Below are positions 14,397 to 22,330 of a stretch of 22,942 nucleotides of DNA, one piece after another (the first letter of the stretch is position 1; each line of letters opens with the position of its first letter). Source of the DNA: Clostridiales bacterium (GTDB lineage: Bacteria > Bacillota > Clostridia > Christensenellales > Borkfalkiaceae); NCBI GenBank assembly GCA_003523255.1, contig DPGH01000013.1, positions 564 to 23,505 on the forward strand, written 5' to 3'. Position numbers and translations under genes: made by a program. The notes below the pieces were generated by a model, which saw nothing but the letters and a program-made list of their open reading frames with translations, was not told the origin of the DNA and did no database searches.

Positions 14397-15160
14397 TAAA
14401 GTTTTTTAAATAATTCTCTTGCGTTTTGCATTATCCTGTCTGCAAACCGCACGTTGTCCTCTCCGCGTAAATTTGCGATAAACGCGGCGATTATCGGCAC
14501 GTTTTTCGGTTCGTTTTTACTACCGCGGTAAGGCTCGGGCGCAAGATAAGGACTATCCGTTTCGATAAGCAGTCTGTCTGCGGGCACGTACGCAGCCGCA
14601 AGGCGAACGTTTTTTGCGTTTTTAAAAGTAACCGTTCCGCCGAAGCCGATATAAAACCCCAAATCGAGCAACGTTTTAAGCGTTTCTACGCTACCCGAAA
14701 AACAGTGCATCACCCCGCCGCGAAAAAACCGCTTGTTCTCTTTTAAAAGCCTCAGCGTTTCCTCCGTCGCGTCGCGCATATGAATGGACACGGGCAAATT
14801 AAACTCGCTTGCCATAACGAGTTGCCGCACGAAACAATCCTCTTGTTTTTTCGCGTCGTACGGCAGAAAATGTCTGTCCAGTCCTATTTCTCCCACCGCC
14901 ACGCATTTCGGGTGAGATAAAAGCCCTCTGATTTTTTCTTCCTCTTCCTTAGAAAACCTTTCCGCTTCGCTCGGGTGAAAGCCTGCGGCAAAATATACGC
15001 TTTCAAACTTTTCCGATAAACTTTTGCCGCGCAAACTCGACTCCGCGTCGCAACCCATGTTTATCGCGACCGAAACCCCGCGTTTAACGTACTCTTCGAT
15101 AACCTCCGCAGGGTTTTCAAAATCTTCGTCCGCGATGTGGCAATGGGTGTCTATATACAT
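14396..15160 (-). CDS. tatD: TatD-family metal-dependent deoxyribonuclease
   Basis: A 254-aa amidohydrolase-fold protein with all metal ligands expected of TatD: H6 and H8 in THCH, E91 in GEIGLD, H127 in SIHMRDA, H152 in MHCFSG and D202 in ETDSPYLAP. TatD enzymes act as 3'-5' exonucleases/DNases, with proposed roles in DNA repair and quality control. Its ATG lies 3 nt after the metG stop with only a weak ribosome site, so it depends on coupling with metG. The metG-tatD pair is conserved in Firmicutes. Confidence 0.94.
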   Translation of the reverse strand: MYIDTHCHIADEDFENPAEVIEEYVKRGVSVAINMGCDAESSLRGKSLSEKFESVYFAAGFHPSEAERFSKEEEEKIRGLLSHPKCVAVGEIGLDRHFLPYDAKKQEDCFVRQLVMASEFNLPVSIHMRDATEETLRLLKENKRFFRGGVMHCFSGSVETLKTLLDLGFYIGFGGTVTFKNAKNVRLAAAYVPADRLLIETDSPYLAPEPYRGSKNEPKNVPIIAAFIANLRGEDNVRFADRIMQNARELFKKL

Positions 15161-15163
15161 CGG

Positions 15164-17164
15164 CTAAAATACCATACTGCCGTCGGCAATATCGTTTTCG
15201 GGCGATAAAAAGGCGATTTTGCCCTCTTCGTCCTCGGCGCAGACTATCATGCCTTCGGACAAAATCCCGCAAAGTTTTACAGGCTTTAAATTCGTAACCA
15301 TGGTAAGTTTTTTACCCACGAGATACTCCGGCGAATAAGCGTGCGCTATGCCGCTTACGACCGTCCTCGTTTCGTCGCCGACTTTTACGGTGAGTTTTAA
15401 AAGTTTTTTACTCTTTTCTACCTTTTCCGCCGCGATTACCTTTGCGATTTTTAATTCAACTTTACCGAATTCTTCTATATCGATTTCGGGCTTTGCGGCA
15501 TGAGAATGAAGTTTAACCTCGGGCTTTGCCGCGGGGGCTGCCGCTACGGTAGCCGCTTCGTTTGATTTTTGCTGATTTTCCATAACTATTTTTTTAATTT
15601 CCTCGTTTTCTTTATTAAGGTCGAGTCGCGGAAATACCGGCGGTATCTTTTTCACCGCCGCGCCGCCGCGAAGATATCCGAATTTTTTAACCGTTTCAAA
15701 ATCGGTTATTTTTTCTCCGTCTATTCCGAAAGCGTCTAAAATAACGTTCGGGCAACGCGGAGTGAAAGGCTTTAAAAAGATTGCCGCTATCCTTATGCTT
15801 TCCGCAAGGTTATACATAACGGTTTTAAGCCTTTCGCGCTTGGTTTCGTCTTTGTCGAGAAGCCACGGAGTAGTTTCGTCTATATACTTATTCGCCCTGC
15901 CGATAAGCCCGAAAATCGCGGTTAAAGCCTCAGGCGCGTTAAGGGCGCGCATAGCCGAGTCTACTTTATCGAAAAGACTTTCTGCCGTTTCGATAAGAGA
16001 GTCGTCTACATCCGCTTTTTCGCCAGGTTCCGGCAACACGCCGCCGAAATACTGGTTAATCATCGCGGTAGTTCTCGAAACGAGATTGCCGAGATTATTC
16101 GCAAGGTCCGCGTTTATTCTGCCGATAAGACTTTCGTTAGTATATACGCCGTCGGAACCGAAAGGTATTTCTCTCAACAAAAAGTACCTTAACGCGTCCG
16201 TACCGTAGCGGTTAACGAGTTGGTGCGGGTCGGTAAGCTCAAACTTGACTTTATCCTCTTTACTCTTTGAAAGTTTGTCGCCCCCGATTAAAAGCCAGCC
16301 GTGCCCGTATACCTGTTTGGGAAGCGGCAAATCGAGCGCCATTAAAATCGCCGGCCAGATTATGGAGTGAAAACGTATTATTTCTTTACCCATAAGGTGC
16401 AAATCCGCAGGCCAGTATTTTTTGAAAAGAGAATCGTCGTCCGAGCCGTAACCGAGCGCGGTAATATAGTTGGTAAGCGCGTCTACCCAAACGTAAACGG
16501 TATGCTTTTCGTCAAAGGTAACGGGCACGCCCCACTTAATCGACGTTCTCGAAACGCATAAATCCTGAAGCCCCGGCTTTAAGAAATTGTTTATCATTTC
16601 GTTCACGCGGGATTTAGGCTGTAAAAACTCGGGATTGTCTTTATACAGTTGAATAATTTTGTCAGTATATTTTGAAAGACGGAAAAAGTAACTTTCCTCT
16701 TTTTCCATCGTAACTGGTCTGCCGCAGTCGGGGCATTTGCCGTCTTTAAGTTGGGCGTCCGTCCAGAAACTTTCGCACGGGGTACAATACCAGCCTTTAT
16801 ATTCGGCTTTATATATTTCGCCCTTGTCGTAAAGTTCTTTAAAAATCTTTTGCACGGCTTTAACGTGATAGTCGTCAGTCGTACGAATAAACTTATCGTA
16901 CTTTACGTCGAGCGCCGCCCATACCGATTTAAGTTCGTCTACAAGCGGATTTATAAATTCCATAGGCGTTTTGCCGAGCGCGGCGGCTTTTTTTTCTATT
17001 TTCTGTCCGTGCTCGTCCGTACCCGTCAAAAAGAACACGTCTTTGCCGAGCATTTTTTGATAACGCGCTATCGCGTCGCATATAACGGTGGTATAGCAAT
17101 GCCCTATATGCCAGTGTCCGCTGGGATAATATATAGGGGTTGTGATATAGAATTTTTCTTTCAT
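15164..17164 (-). CDS. metG: Methionyl-tRNA synthetase
   Basis: 666 aa; charges tRNA-Met for initiation and elongation. The class I signature HIGH is at 19-22. A four-cysteine zinc knuckle (C127, C130, C144, C147) lies in the connective domain. The second signature is KLSKS (297-301; KMSKS in most). The anticodon-binding helical domain covers about 350-510. After an Ala/Lys-rich linker (about 530-560) comes a C-terminal Trbp111-like tRNA-binding domain that usually drives dimerisation. The ATG at 17164 follows GAGG with a 6-nt gap. It is the first gene of the metG-tatD operon. Confidence 0.97.
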   Translation of the reverse strand: MKEKFYITTPIYYPSGHWHIGHCYTTVICDAIARYQKMLGKDVFFLTGTDEHGQKIEKKAAALGKTPMEFINPLVDELKSVWAALDVKYDKFIRTTDDYHVKAVQKIFKELYDKGEIYKAEYKGWYCTPCESFWTDAQLKDGKCPDCGRPVTMEKEESYFFRLSKYTDKIIQLYKDNPEFLQPKSRVNEMINNFLKPGLQDLCVSRTSIKWGVPVTFDEKHTVYVWVDALTNYITALGYGSDDDSLFKKYWPADLHLMGKEIIRFHSIIWPAILMALDLPLPKQVYGHGWLLIGGDKLSKSKEDKVKFELTDPHQLVNRYGTDALRYFLLREIPFGSDGVYTNESLIGRINADLANNLGNLVSRTTAMINQYFGGVLPEPGEKADVDDSLIETAESLFDKVDSAMRALNAPEALTAIFGLIGRANKYIDETTPWLLDKDETKRERLKTVMYNLAESIRIAAIFLKPFTPRCPNVILDAFGIDGEKITDFETVKKFGYLRGGAAVKKIPPVFPRLDLNKENEEIKKIVMENQQKSNEAATVAAAPAAKPEVKLHSHAAKPEIDIEEFGKVELKIAKVIAAEKVEKSKKLLKLTVKVGDETRTVVSGIAHAYSPEYLVGKKLTMVTNLKPVKLCGILSEGMIVCAEDEEGKIAFLSPENDIADGSMVF

Positions 17165-17197
17165 TTAACGCCTCTTTTTTAAGTGCTTTATTTGTAT

Positions 17198-17226
17198 ATT
17201 TTAACACATTTTTTTTTCATATTCAA
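17198..17226 (-). promoter_or_regulatory. Promoter of metG-tatD
   Basis: On the minus strand TTGAAT (17226-17221), 17-bp spacer, extended -10 TGT-TAAAAT (hexamer 17203-17198). The extended -10 sequence TGTGTTAAAAT is identical to that of the tRNA-Gly promoter. No T-box is present, as only about 30 nt of leader remain. Confidence 0.8.
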
Positions 17227-17245
17227 CCTTTATCGGGCATAAAAT
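17216..17245 (+). promoter_or_regulatory. Possible promoter of spmA-spmB
   Basis: TAAAAT (17240-17245) with a weak TTCATA (17216-17221) 18 bp upstream. It overlaps the -35 of the divergent metG promoter. The expected transcription start is at the spmA ATG itself. Because spm genes are sporulation-linked in Bacillus, a different sigma factor is also possible. Confidence 0.4.
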
Positions 17246-17251
17246 CGTATT

Positions 17252-17806
17252 ATGAACGTTATTTTCGGCGCGGTACTCGTTATCGGAACCGCCCTTTTAT
17301 TGTTTTTATCGCCGGACAAGGCTTTATCGGCGTTTCTTTCCGGCGGAGAAAAAGCCCTTTCTCTCACCGCGAAAATGCTCGTTATATACGCCGTATGGCT
17401 CGGCGTGTTCGAACTGCTCGAAAGATCGGGATTATCCGAAAAACTCGCCAAACTTTTAAAACCGTTTAACAAAATGCTGTTCGGCAAACTTCCGCCGTCT
17501 GCGGAGGGTTTTATCTCCATGAACGTTTCGGCAAACGCGCTCGGTATGAGCGGCGCGACGACGCCCATGGGCATTAAAGCGATAAAAGAACTCGAAAAAT
17601 TTCCCGGCACGGAATACGCCATAACGATGTTTTTCGTTATAAACGCGACGAGCGTGCAAATAATACCTTCCTCCGTCCTCGCCCTGCGTACTTCTATGGG
17701 TTCGGCTTCTCCTTCCGACATAATTTTGCCGACCATTCTCGCCACGCTTTTATCTACGGTGATAGGTATTTTACTCGTTAAAATTTTCGTTAAAAGGCGT
17801 ACTTAA
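17252..17806 (+). CDS. spmA: Spore maturation protein A (nucleoside-recognition/Gate domain)
   Basis: A 184-aa polytopic membrane protein of the Gate-domain family. Visible features are MNVIFGAVLVIGTALLLF as first helix, the conserved MLVIYAVWLGVFELLERSG region, and the motif NVSANALGMSGATTPMGIKA (88-107), which is diagnostic of SpmA. In Bacillus subtilis SpmA and SpmB are needed for proper core dehydration of spores; the transported or sensed molecule is unknown, and homologues exist in non-sporulating bacteria. No Shine-Dalgarno sequence precedes the ATG at 17252, yet the N-terminus aligns with family starts, suggesting a leaderless message. SpmB follows 2 nt later. Confidence 0.93.
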   Translation: MNVIFGAVLVIGTALLLFLSPDKALSAFLSGGEKALSLTAKMLVIYAVWLGVFELLERSGLSEKLAKLLKPFNKMLFGKLPPSAEGFISMNVSANALGMSGATTPMGIKAIKELEKFPGTEYAITMFFVINATSVQIIPSSVLALRTSMGSASPSDIILPTILATLLSTVIGILLVKIFVKRRT

Positions 17807-17808
17807 AT

Positions 17809-18312
17809 ATGGCGTATTTTATCCCCGCGTTTTTTTTGTTCGTGTTCGTTTACGCGATAATAAAAAAGGTCAAGCCGTACGACGCCTTTACCGACGGAGC
17901 GAAAAACGCCGTTCCTTTCGCCGTAAGCATTTTTCCCTATCTCGTAAGTATATTCGTTTTAACGGAATTGTTTGAAATAAGCGGACTTTCAAATTTATTC
18001 AATAAAATTTTCGCGCCGATAACGGGGTTTTTCGGTATTCCGCAAGAACTTAACAAACTCGTGCTTATAAAGCCCTTTTCGGGAAGCGGCGCGCTCGGAA
18101 CTCTGTCCGAAATATTTAACGAGTACGGCGCGGACAGTTATCTCGCCCGGGCGGCGTGCGTAATTTACGGGTCGAGCGAAACGGTGTTTTACGTTGCGAG
18201 CGTATATTTTGCGGGCGCTAAAACCAAAAAACTTGTAACGCCTATAATAATATCGCTTGTGGCAAGTTTTTTCTCGTGCGTGTTCGCGTGTTTCATCTGC
18301 AAAGTAATGTAA
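17809..18312 (+). CDS. spmB: Spore maturation protein B
   Basis: A 167-aa membrane protein, partner of SpmA. It shows the family pattern AFTDGAKNAVPFAVSIFPYL, a central LIKPFSGSGALG and a polar segment YGADSYLARAACVIYGSSET (each 20 residues or fewer) between membrane helices. Length is close to that of Bacillus SpmB. The ATG lies 2 nt after the spmA stop, with AAAGG about 11 nt upstream. It is transcribed with spmA and faces thrS across a shared terminator. Confidence 0.93.
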   Translation: MAYFIPAFFLFVFVYAIIKKVKPYDAFTDGAKNAVPFAVSIFPYLVSIFVLTELFEISGLSNLFNKIFAPITGFFGIPQELNKLVLIKPFSGSGALGTLSEIFNEYGADSYLARAACVIYGSSETVFYVASVYFAGAKTKKLVTPIIISLVASFFSCVFACFICKVM

Positions 18313-18339
18313 CTCTGCGATATTAAAAATCCGAACTTA

Positions 18340-18370
18340 AAAGCGGACGGCAGAAACTGCCGCCCGCTTT
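18340..18370. terminator. Terminator between spmB and thrS
   Basis: AAAGCGG-A-CGGCAG-AAA-CTGCCG-C-CCGCTTT, a 13-pair stem with one mismatch. The T tract is better on the minus strand (thrS end), but it can serve both converging genes. Confidence 0.8.
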
Positions 18371-18393
18371 CGGGTTAAATCTTTTACGATTTA

Positions 18394-20322
18394 TTAAACT
18401 CTCTTGCTTCTGTCCTCTTCGACAAGGCTTTCGGTAATATCCTTAAGATTCATCACGCCCATATCGCCCTGCTTTCTCGAGCGTACGGAAACGGTGCCGT
18501 CCTCTTTCTCCTTATCGCCGACGATAAACATATACGGTATTTTATCGAGTTGCGCTTCACGGATTTTGTAACCGATTTTTTCGTTTCTCACGTCCGCTTC
18601 GGCACGTAAACCCGCCGCTTTTAATTTATCCGCAATCTCTTTCGCATAGTCCGCGGTTCTGTCGGTAAGGCTTAACACTTTGACCTGAACGGGGCAAATC
18701 CAGAACGGGAAAGCACCCGCGTATTTTTCGATAAGAAGAGCAAGCGTTCTTTCGTAACAGCCGATAGAACTTCTGTGAATGACGAAAGGATACTGTTTTT
18801 CGCCGTTTTCGTCCACGTAAGTCATATCGAAACTGTGTGCCGCCGCAAAGTCCAACTGAATGGTTATGAGCGTATCTTCTTTGCCGTAAACGTTTTTAAT
18901 CTGAACGTCGAGTTTAGGTCCGTAGAAAGCCGCTTCGTCTTCCGCTTCTACGTAATCGAGCCCGATATCGTCCAAAATCTTTTTCATCAAGGCTTCCGTT
19001 TCGTTCCAGGCTTTGTCGTTATCGATGTATTTGTCTTTGTTTTTGCCGCGCTTGCTGAAACGGTAAGTTACGTCCTCTTTCATACCGAGGCATTCCAAAA
19101 AATAATAACTTAAATCGAGGCAACGCTTAAATTCTTCTTCGACCTGGTCGGGGCGAACTATAAGGTGTCCGTCGGACAACGTAAACTGACGAATTCTTAT
19201 AAGCCCGTGCATTTCGCCGCTCGCTTCGTTTCTGAATTCGGTGGCGGTTTCGCAATATCTTACGGGTAAATCTCTGTAACTTTTAAGTCCGTTTTTATAA
19301 ATCTGATACTGGAACGGGCAGGTCATCGGACGGAGAGCCATGGCGTCGGGCGAATTTTCGTCGCCGAGAACAAACATTTTGTCGCGATAATGGTACCAGT
19401 GCCCCGATATACGGTAAAGGTCGTTTTTAGCCATGTTCGGCGTTTTGGTTATCATAAAGCCGCGTCTTTCTTCTTCGTCTTCGACAAAACGCGAAAGTAT
19501 CTGCATGATTTTCGCGCCTTTAGGCATAAGAATGGGGAGCCCCTGACCTATCACCTCTTCGGTCATGAAAATGCCGAGATCTCTGCCGAGTTTGTTATGG
19601 TCGCGCAGTTTTGCCTGTTCGAGCGCTTCGAGATATTCTTCGAGTTCGCTCTTCTTTTCAAACGCGGTGCCGTAAATTCTCGTAAGCATTTTGTTCTTTT
19701 CGTTGCCGCGCCAGTACGCTCCGGTTATCGAGGTAAGTTTGAACGCCTTAATTTTGCCCGTAGAAGGAAGATGCGGTCCGCGACAAAGGTCGATAAAATC
19801 GCCTTGCTTATAACAGGAAATAACGCTGTCCTCGGGTAAGTCGTTTATTAACTCTACCTTGTAAGGTTCCGAAAAGCCTTTAAAGAGTTTCAGCGCGTCT
19901 TTTCTCGAATAAACTATTCTTTCGATGGGCATATCGCTCTTTATTATCTCTTTCATCTCGTTTTCGATTTTAACGAGGTCGTCGCGGGTAATCGGAGTTT
20001 TGAATTCTATATCGTAATAAAACCCGCTGTCCACCGTAGGACCTATCGCGAGTTTGCTCGTCGGGAAAATGTTTTTTACCGCCTGCGCAAGAACGTGCGC
20101 CGTGGTATGACGGTAAACCTCGAGCCCTTCATGCTCTTTAAGCGTAACTACGGCAAGCGAACAGTCTTTATCTATAACCGTGGAAAGGTCTTTAAGTTCG
20201 CCGTCGATTTTCGCGCAGACGGCGTTTCTCGCAAGGCCTTCGGATATAGCCTTTGCCGCCTCGTATGCGGTTACGGGAGAAGAAAACTCCATTACCGAAC
20301 CGTCTTTAAGTGTGATTTTCAT
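18394..20322 (-). CDS. thrS: Threonyl-tRNA synthetase
   Basis: 642 aa with the full ThrRS layout: TGS domain (1-61), editing domain with H72, H76, C180 and H184, class II catalytic core and anticodon-binding domain from about 545. Zinc ligands C335, H386 and H516 correspond to C334, H385 and H511 of the E. coli enzyme. Motif 2 region reads MTCPFQYQIY where E. coli has MNCPGH, and the following FTLSDGH replaces FTQDDAH, so this belongs to a divergent bacterial ThrRS subgroup. The ATG follows GGAGG with a 7-nt gap. Expression is controlled by the T-box leader directly upstream. Confidence 0.97.
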   Translation of the reverse strand: MKITLKDGSVMEFSSPVTAYEAAKAISEGLARNAVCAKIDGELKDLSTVIDKDCSLAVVTLKEHEGLEVYRHTTAHVLAQAVKNIFPTSKLAIGPTVDSGFYYDIEFKTPITRDDLVKIENEMKEIIKSDMPIERIVYSRKDALKLFKGFSEPYKVELINDLPEDSVISCYKQGDFIDLCRGPHLPSTGKIKAFKLTSITGAYWRGNEKNKMLTRIYGTAFEKKSELEEYLEALEQAKLRDHNKLGRDLGIFMTEEVIGQGLPILMPKGAKIMQILSRFVEDEEERRGFMITKTPNMAKNDLYRISGHWYHYRDKMFVLGDENSPDAMALRPMTCPFQYQIYKNGLKSYRDLPVRYCETATEFRNEASGEMHGLIRIRQFTLSDGHLIVRPDQVEEEFKRCLDLSYYFLECLGMKEDVTYRFSKRGKNKDKYIDNDKAWNETEALMKKILDDIGLDYVEAEDEAAFYGPKLDVQIKNVYGKEDTLITIQLDFAAAHSFDMTYVDENGEKQYPFVIHRSSIGCYERTLALLIEKYAGAFPFWICPVQVKVLSLTDRTADYAKEIADKLKAAGLRAEADVRNEKIGYKIREAQLDKIPYMFIVGDKEKEDGTVSVRSRKQGDMGVMNLKDITESLVEEDRSKRV

Positions 20323-20326
20323 AACA

Positions 20327-20576
20327 ATACCTCCGTTAGTTTATAAAAAAATCCTTAAGACCGAAAAGTCTTAAGGACGAAATAATTTCCGCGTTTCCAC
20401 CTTAATTGCCGCCCGAATCGCGAGCGACCGCTTAATTGCGCATAAGGGTGCGCGCCCCGTTCTGTTCCGGCGGTTTCGCTTTTCTTATCGGTTACGGGCT
20501 TACAGCCGCCGCCCGCTCTCTGAAAACCGTTATAAGACGCTACTTGTCCGAAAAACGAACTTATTCATCACGTATA
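20327..20576 (-). promoter_or_regulatory. T-box riboswitch of thrS, specifier ACC
   Basis: On the minus strand the leader contains a stem I with CTTAT...ATAAG and GGTT/AACC pairings, the apical region AGAGAGCGGGC...CTGTAAGCCCG typical of T-boxes, and a specifier loop GCGAAACCGCC in which ACC (20474-20472) reads threonine tRNA. The T-box sequence GGTGGAAACGCGG is at 20401-20389. A strong terminator, TCCTTAAGAC/GTCTTAAGGA (20352-20377) plus seven U, follows. Uncharged tRNA-Thr should stabilise the antiterminator and switch thrS on. This leader fills most of the gene-free stretch 20323-20832. Confidence 0.93.
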
Positions 20577-20582
20577 TTTTCA

Positions 20583-20610
20583 ATTATAAACATAAAACCG
20601 CTTTTGTCAA
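20583..20610 (-). promoter_or_regulatory. Main promoter of the thrS T-box transcript
   Basis: On the minus strand a perfect TTGACA (20610-20605), 16-bp spacer and perfect TATAAT (20588-20583), starting RNA at about 20576, immediately before stem I of the T-box. Confidence 0.92.
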
Positions 20611-20732
20611 GCGTTTTAATCAATTTTTATTGTAGATTTGTCAAACGTTTTTCGGTATTTTTCAAATTTTTTTTGAAAATTTTTGATAAACTTTGAAAAT
20701 CGGGGTAATTTCCCGCCAATTTCTACAAAAAT

Positions 20733-20761
20733 ATTATACTTTTTTCGGAAAGATAAGTCAA
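20733..20761 (-). promoter_or_regulatory. Second, upstream promoter reading toward thrS
   Basis: On the minus strand TTGACT (20761-20756), 17-bp spacer, TATAAT (20738-20733). It would give a transcript starting about 150 nt before the main thrS start. The DNA between (20611-20730) is AT-rich, with the repeat TTTTCAAA/TTTGAAAA (20659-20679) and no coding region. Confidence 0.75.
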
Positions 20762-20787
20762 GCGGAATTTTTATTGTACGACAACAA

Positions 20788-20815
20788 CACCCGACGACGT
20801 TTCCGCCGGGTGTAA
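20788..20815 (-). terminator. Possible terminator after the transposase gene
   Basis: ACACCCG/CGGGTGT (arms 20788-20794 and 20807-20813, approximate) with an inner CG-GAAA-CG tetraloop on the minus strand, followed by TGTTGTTGT. The U tract is interrupted. Confidence 0.45.
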
Positions 20816-20832
20816 ATGTCCGCCGTCCGTGT

Positions 20833-21837
20833 TTAAGATTTCTTTTTCAAAAATCTAATTTTCGGCTCGTTGTTTATTTCCCGTAAGATTTCCAAAAGTT
20901 CGGCGCGCTTTTGTAGCGGTGTTTGCCATACTTTTTTACCTTCCCGATTTCGTAAAGCCGAGTGCGGGCGATTATTATACACGGTAAGCCACGCCGACAT
21001 TTTTTCTTGCAATTCCTCAAAAGACGAAAATTTCAATTTATTGTAGAAACCTTCTTGATCGCTACGGTGCGATCTTTCAATTTTTCCGTTGTGGCGCGGG
21101 GTATACGCTCGTATAAGTTGATGTTTAACGCCTATTTGATTTAACAATATATCGACCGTGTGTATTTTCCCTTCGCCCGTTCCTTTCGGGTTTGTAAATT
21201 CCGTGCCGTTGTCAGTCTGAATTGTTTTCGGTAAATACCCGAAGTAAATTAAAGCGCGTTTTACAAAATCGCGCGTCGAGTATCCCGATTTTTCTTTATA
21301 CGCATATATAAACCGCTCGCGCGTCGCCTCGTCGATTATAGAATATTGATAAAATCTTTCGTCGCGGAATTTTCCGACGTTGCAATCGAGCGGCACATAT
21401 TTTACGTCCATTTGCATTTTAATACCGAGCATTTCGGGCGTGTCGTAGGGCTTGTTTTCTCGTTTTTCAATTACCTTATGCGGACGCAATCCGTTTTTAA
21501 CGACAAAACGATAAAACCCGAAGTAAGTACGTTTATAAGCATACTTTTGCCGAAGTTCACCCAACGCCTCGGCGTACCCGATGTCTGGGCGTTCTTTTAG
21601 CAACATCGCGATTTGCGCCCATTCTTCCGCGGTGTGTGCGTTGGGGTGTTTTGTATGCGGGCGCGACGATTTATTTTGCAGGCTTTCAATCGTTCCGTCA
21701 AACATTGTTTTCCAACGCCACAACGTGCGCTCGGAGCATTTGAATTTTTTACTCACTTTTAATATATCGACTTTTTCGTTAAGCCACATTGTGAGAGCCT
21801 TGTATTTTTCTTTTGCGCTATATTTTATGCCTTTCAT
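20833..21837 (-). CDS. IS481-like DDE transposase
   Basis: 334 aa. An N-terminal helix-turn-helix (VSKKFKCSERTLWRWK) is followed by the linker KSSRPHTKHP and a retroviral-integrase-type catalytic domain. Likely catalytic residues are D144 (MQMDVKYV), D209 (QTDNGTEF) and E254 (HNGKIERSH). The ending WLTVYNNRPHSAL is typical of the IS481/IS3 group. There are 44 residues between the second D and the E, against about 35 in classical members; the excess is a GKGTGEGK-like segment. The ATG at 21837 follows AAAGG with an 8-nt gap. The frame is intact, so it could be active, but I could not find terminal inverted repeats. A cargo or ICE-borne recombinase is an alternative. Confidence 0.85.
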   Translation of the reverse strand: MKGIKYSAKEKYKALTMWLNEKVDILKVSKKFKCSERTLWRWKTMFDGTIESLQNKSSRPHTKHPNAHTAEEWAQIAMLLKERPDIGYAEALGELRQKYAYKRTYFGFYRFVVKNGLRPHKVIEKRENKPYDTPEMLGIKMQMDVKYVPLDCNVGKFRDERFYQYSIIDEATRERFIYAYKEKSGYSTRDFVKRALIYFGYLPKTIQTDNGTEFTNPKGTGEGKIHTVDILLNQIGVKHQLIRAYTPRHNGKIERSHRSDQEGFYNKLKFSSFEELQEKMSAWLTVYNNRPHSALRNREGKKVWQTPLQKRAELLEILREINNEPKIRFLKKKS

Positions 21838-21856
21838 ATATTAAACCTTTGTGTGT

Positions 21857-21890
21857 AAAAAGCGGGCTACCGTGTGGCAACCCGCTTTAA
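21857..21890 (-). terminator. Terminator of the small-protein operon
   Basis: AAAGCGGG (21859-21866) pairs with CCCGCTTT (21881-21888). On the minus strand the stem is followed by TTTTTAC. It lies between the 64-aa gene and the transposase gene. Confidence 0.75.
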
Positions 21891-21900
21891 CGTTTATCCT

Positions 21901-22095
21901 TTATTTATTTGTTTGTCGTAATTCGCCCGCCGCCCAACGCAAAAACTGCGCTCTATTCATACCGCAATTTTTTATAATAGCGTCAATTTCCGCCGCCTCG
22001 GCAGGCGTTAATTTTGTACCCCACGTTACGGAGTCTTTTTTGTGCGTTTCGCGGTAACGTTTATCGGCGGCTTTTTGTGCCTCGCTACGTGTCAT
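21901..22095 (-). CDS. Small ribbon-helix-helix-like protein
   Basis: 64 aa. After a charged N-terminus (MTRSEAQKAADKRYRETHKK) the pattern SVTWGTKLTPAEAAEIDAII, then NCGMNRAQFLRWAAGEL, fits a short beta strand followed by two helices, as in Arc/CopG-type ribbon-helix-helix DNA-binding proteins. Such proteins commonly act as repressors or antitoxins on mobile elements. No toxin gene is adjacent. GAGG lies 8 nt before the ATG, and the gene starts 3 nt after the 60-aa gene. It is a candidate to bind the palindrome at 22539-22554. The fold assignment is by eye. Confidence 0.65.
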   Translation of the reverse strand: MTRSEAQKAADKRYRETHKKDSVTWGTKLTPAEAAEIDAIIKNCGMNRAQFLRWAAGELRQTNK

Positions 22096-22098
22096 AGT

Positions 22099-22281
22099 TT
22101 AATCCTCTTTGATTTCAAGTGTAATGCCACAATCCGCCAACGCGGCGACCGCCTCGGCGTCGAGTCCGTTTTTGTGCGTGATTTCAAGCAACTTCGTTAT
22201 CGCCATAATAAGATTTTCGGGCGATACTTGCATACTTTCAACCGTTTTTTGAGTGTTTTCAATAATTTTTTCAATTTTCAT
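22099..22281 (-). CDS. Small helical protein of unknown function
   Basis: 60 aa, not recognised. It begins MKIEKIIENTQKTVESMQ and appears to be mostly helical, acidic at the end (GITLEIKED), with no membrane segment or cysteine motif. The ATG at 22281 has GGAG 9 nt upstream. It lies between the 40-aa and 64-aa genes in the same direction with a 3-nt gap to the latter, so they are probably one operon. A coding function is supported by the ribosome site and tight spacing only. Confidence 0.6.
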   Translation of the reverse strand: MKIEKIIENTQKTVESMQVSPENLIMAITKLLEITHKNGLDAEAVAALADCGITLEIKED

Positions 22282-22330
22282 ACCCTGTAACTCCTTGACT
22301 TAAATTTATTTTTTTGATATATTATAGATG

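Noticed and set aside
17165..17200. T-box or other riboswitch upstream of metG
   Set aside because: The leader between promoter and ATG is only about 30 nt, too short.
20616..20644. Third thrS promoter with TTGACA at 20644-20639
   Set aside because: The -10 at proper spacing is GATTAA or ATTAAA, too poor, although the -35 is perfect.
20760..21900. Terminal inverted repeats of the transposase element
   Set aside because: Sequences on both sides of the gene were compared and no convincing matching ends or target duplication were found.
21901..22281. Toxin-antitoxin pair from the 64-aa and 60-aa genes
   Set aside because: The 64-aa protein could be an antitoxin-like DNA binder, but the 60-aa protein shows no toxin feature, so no such call is supported.
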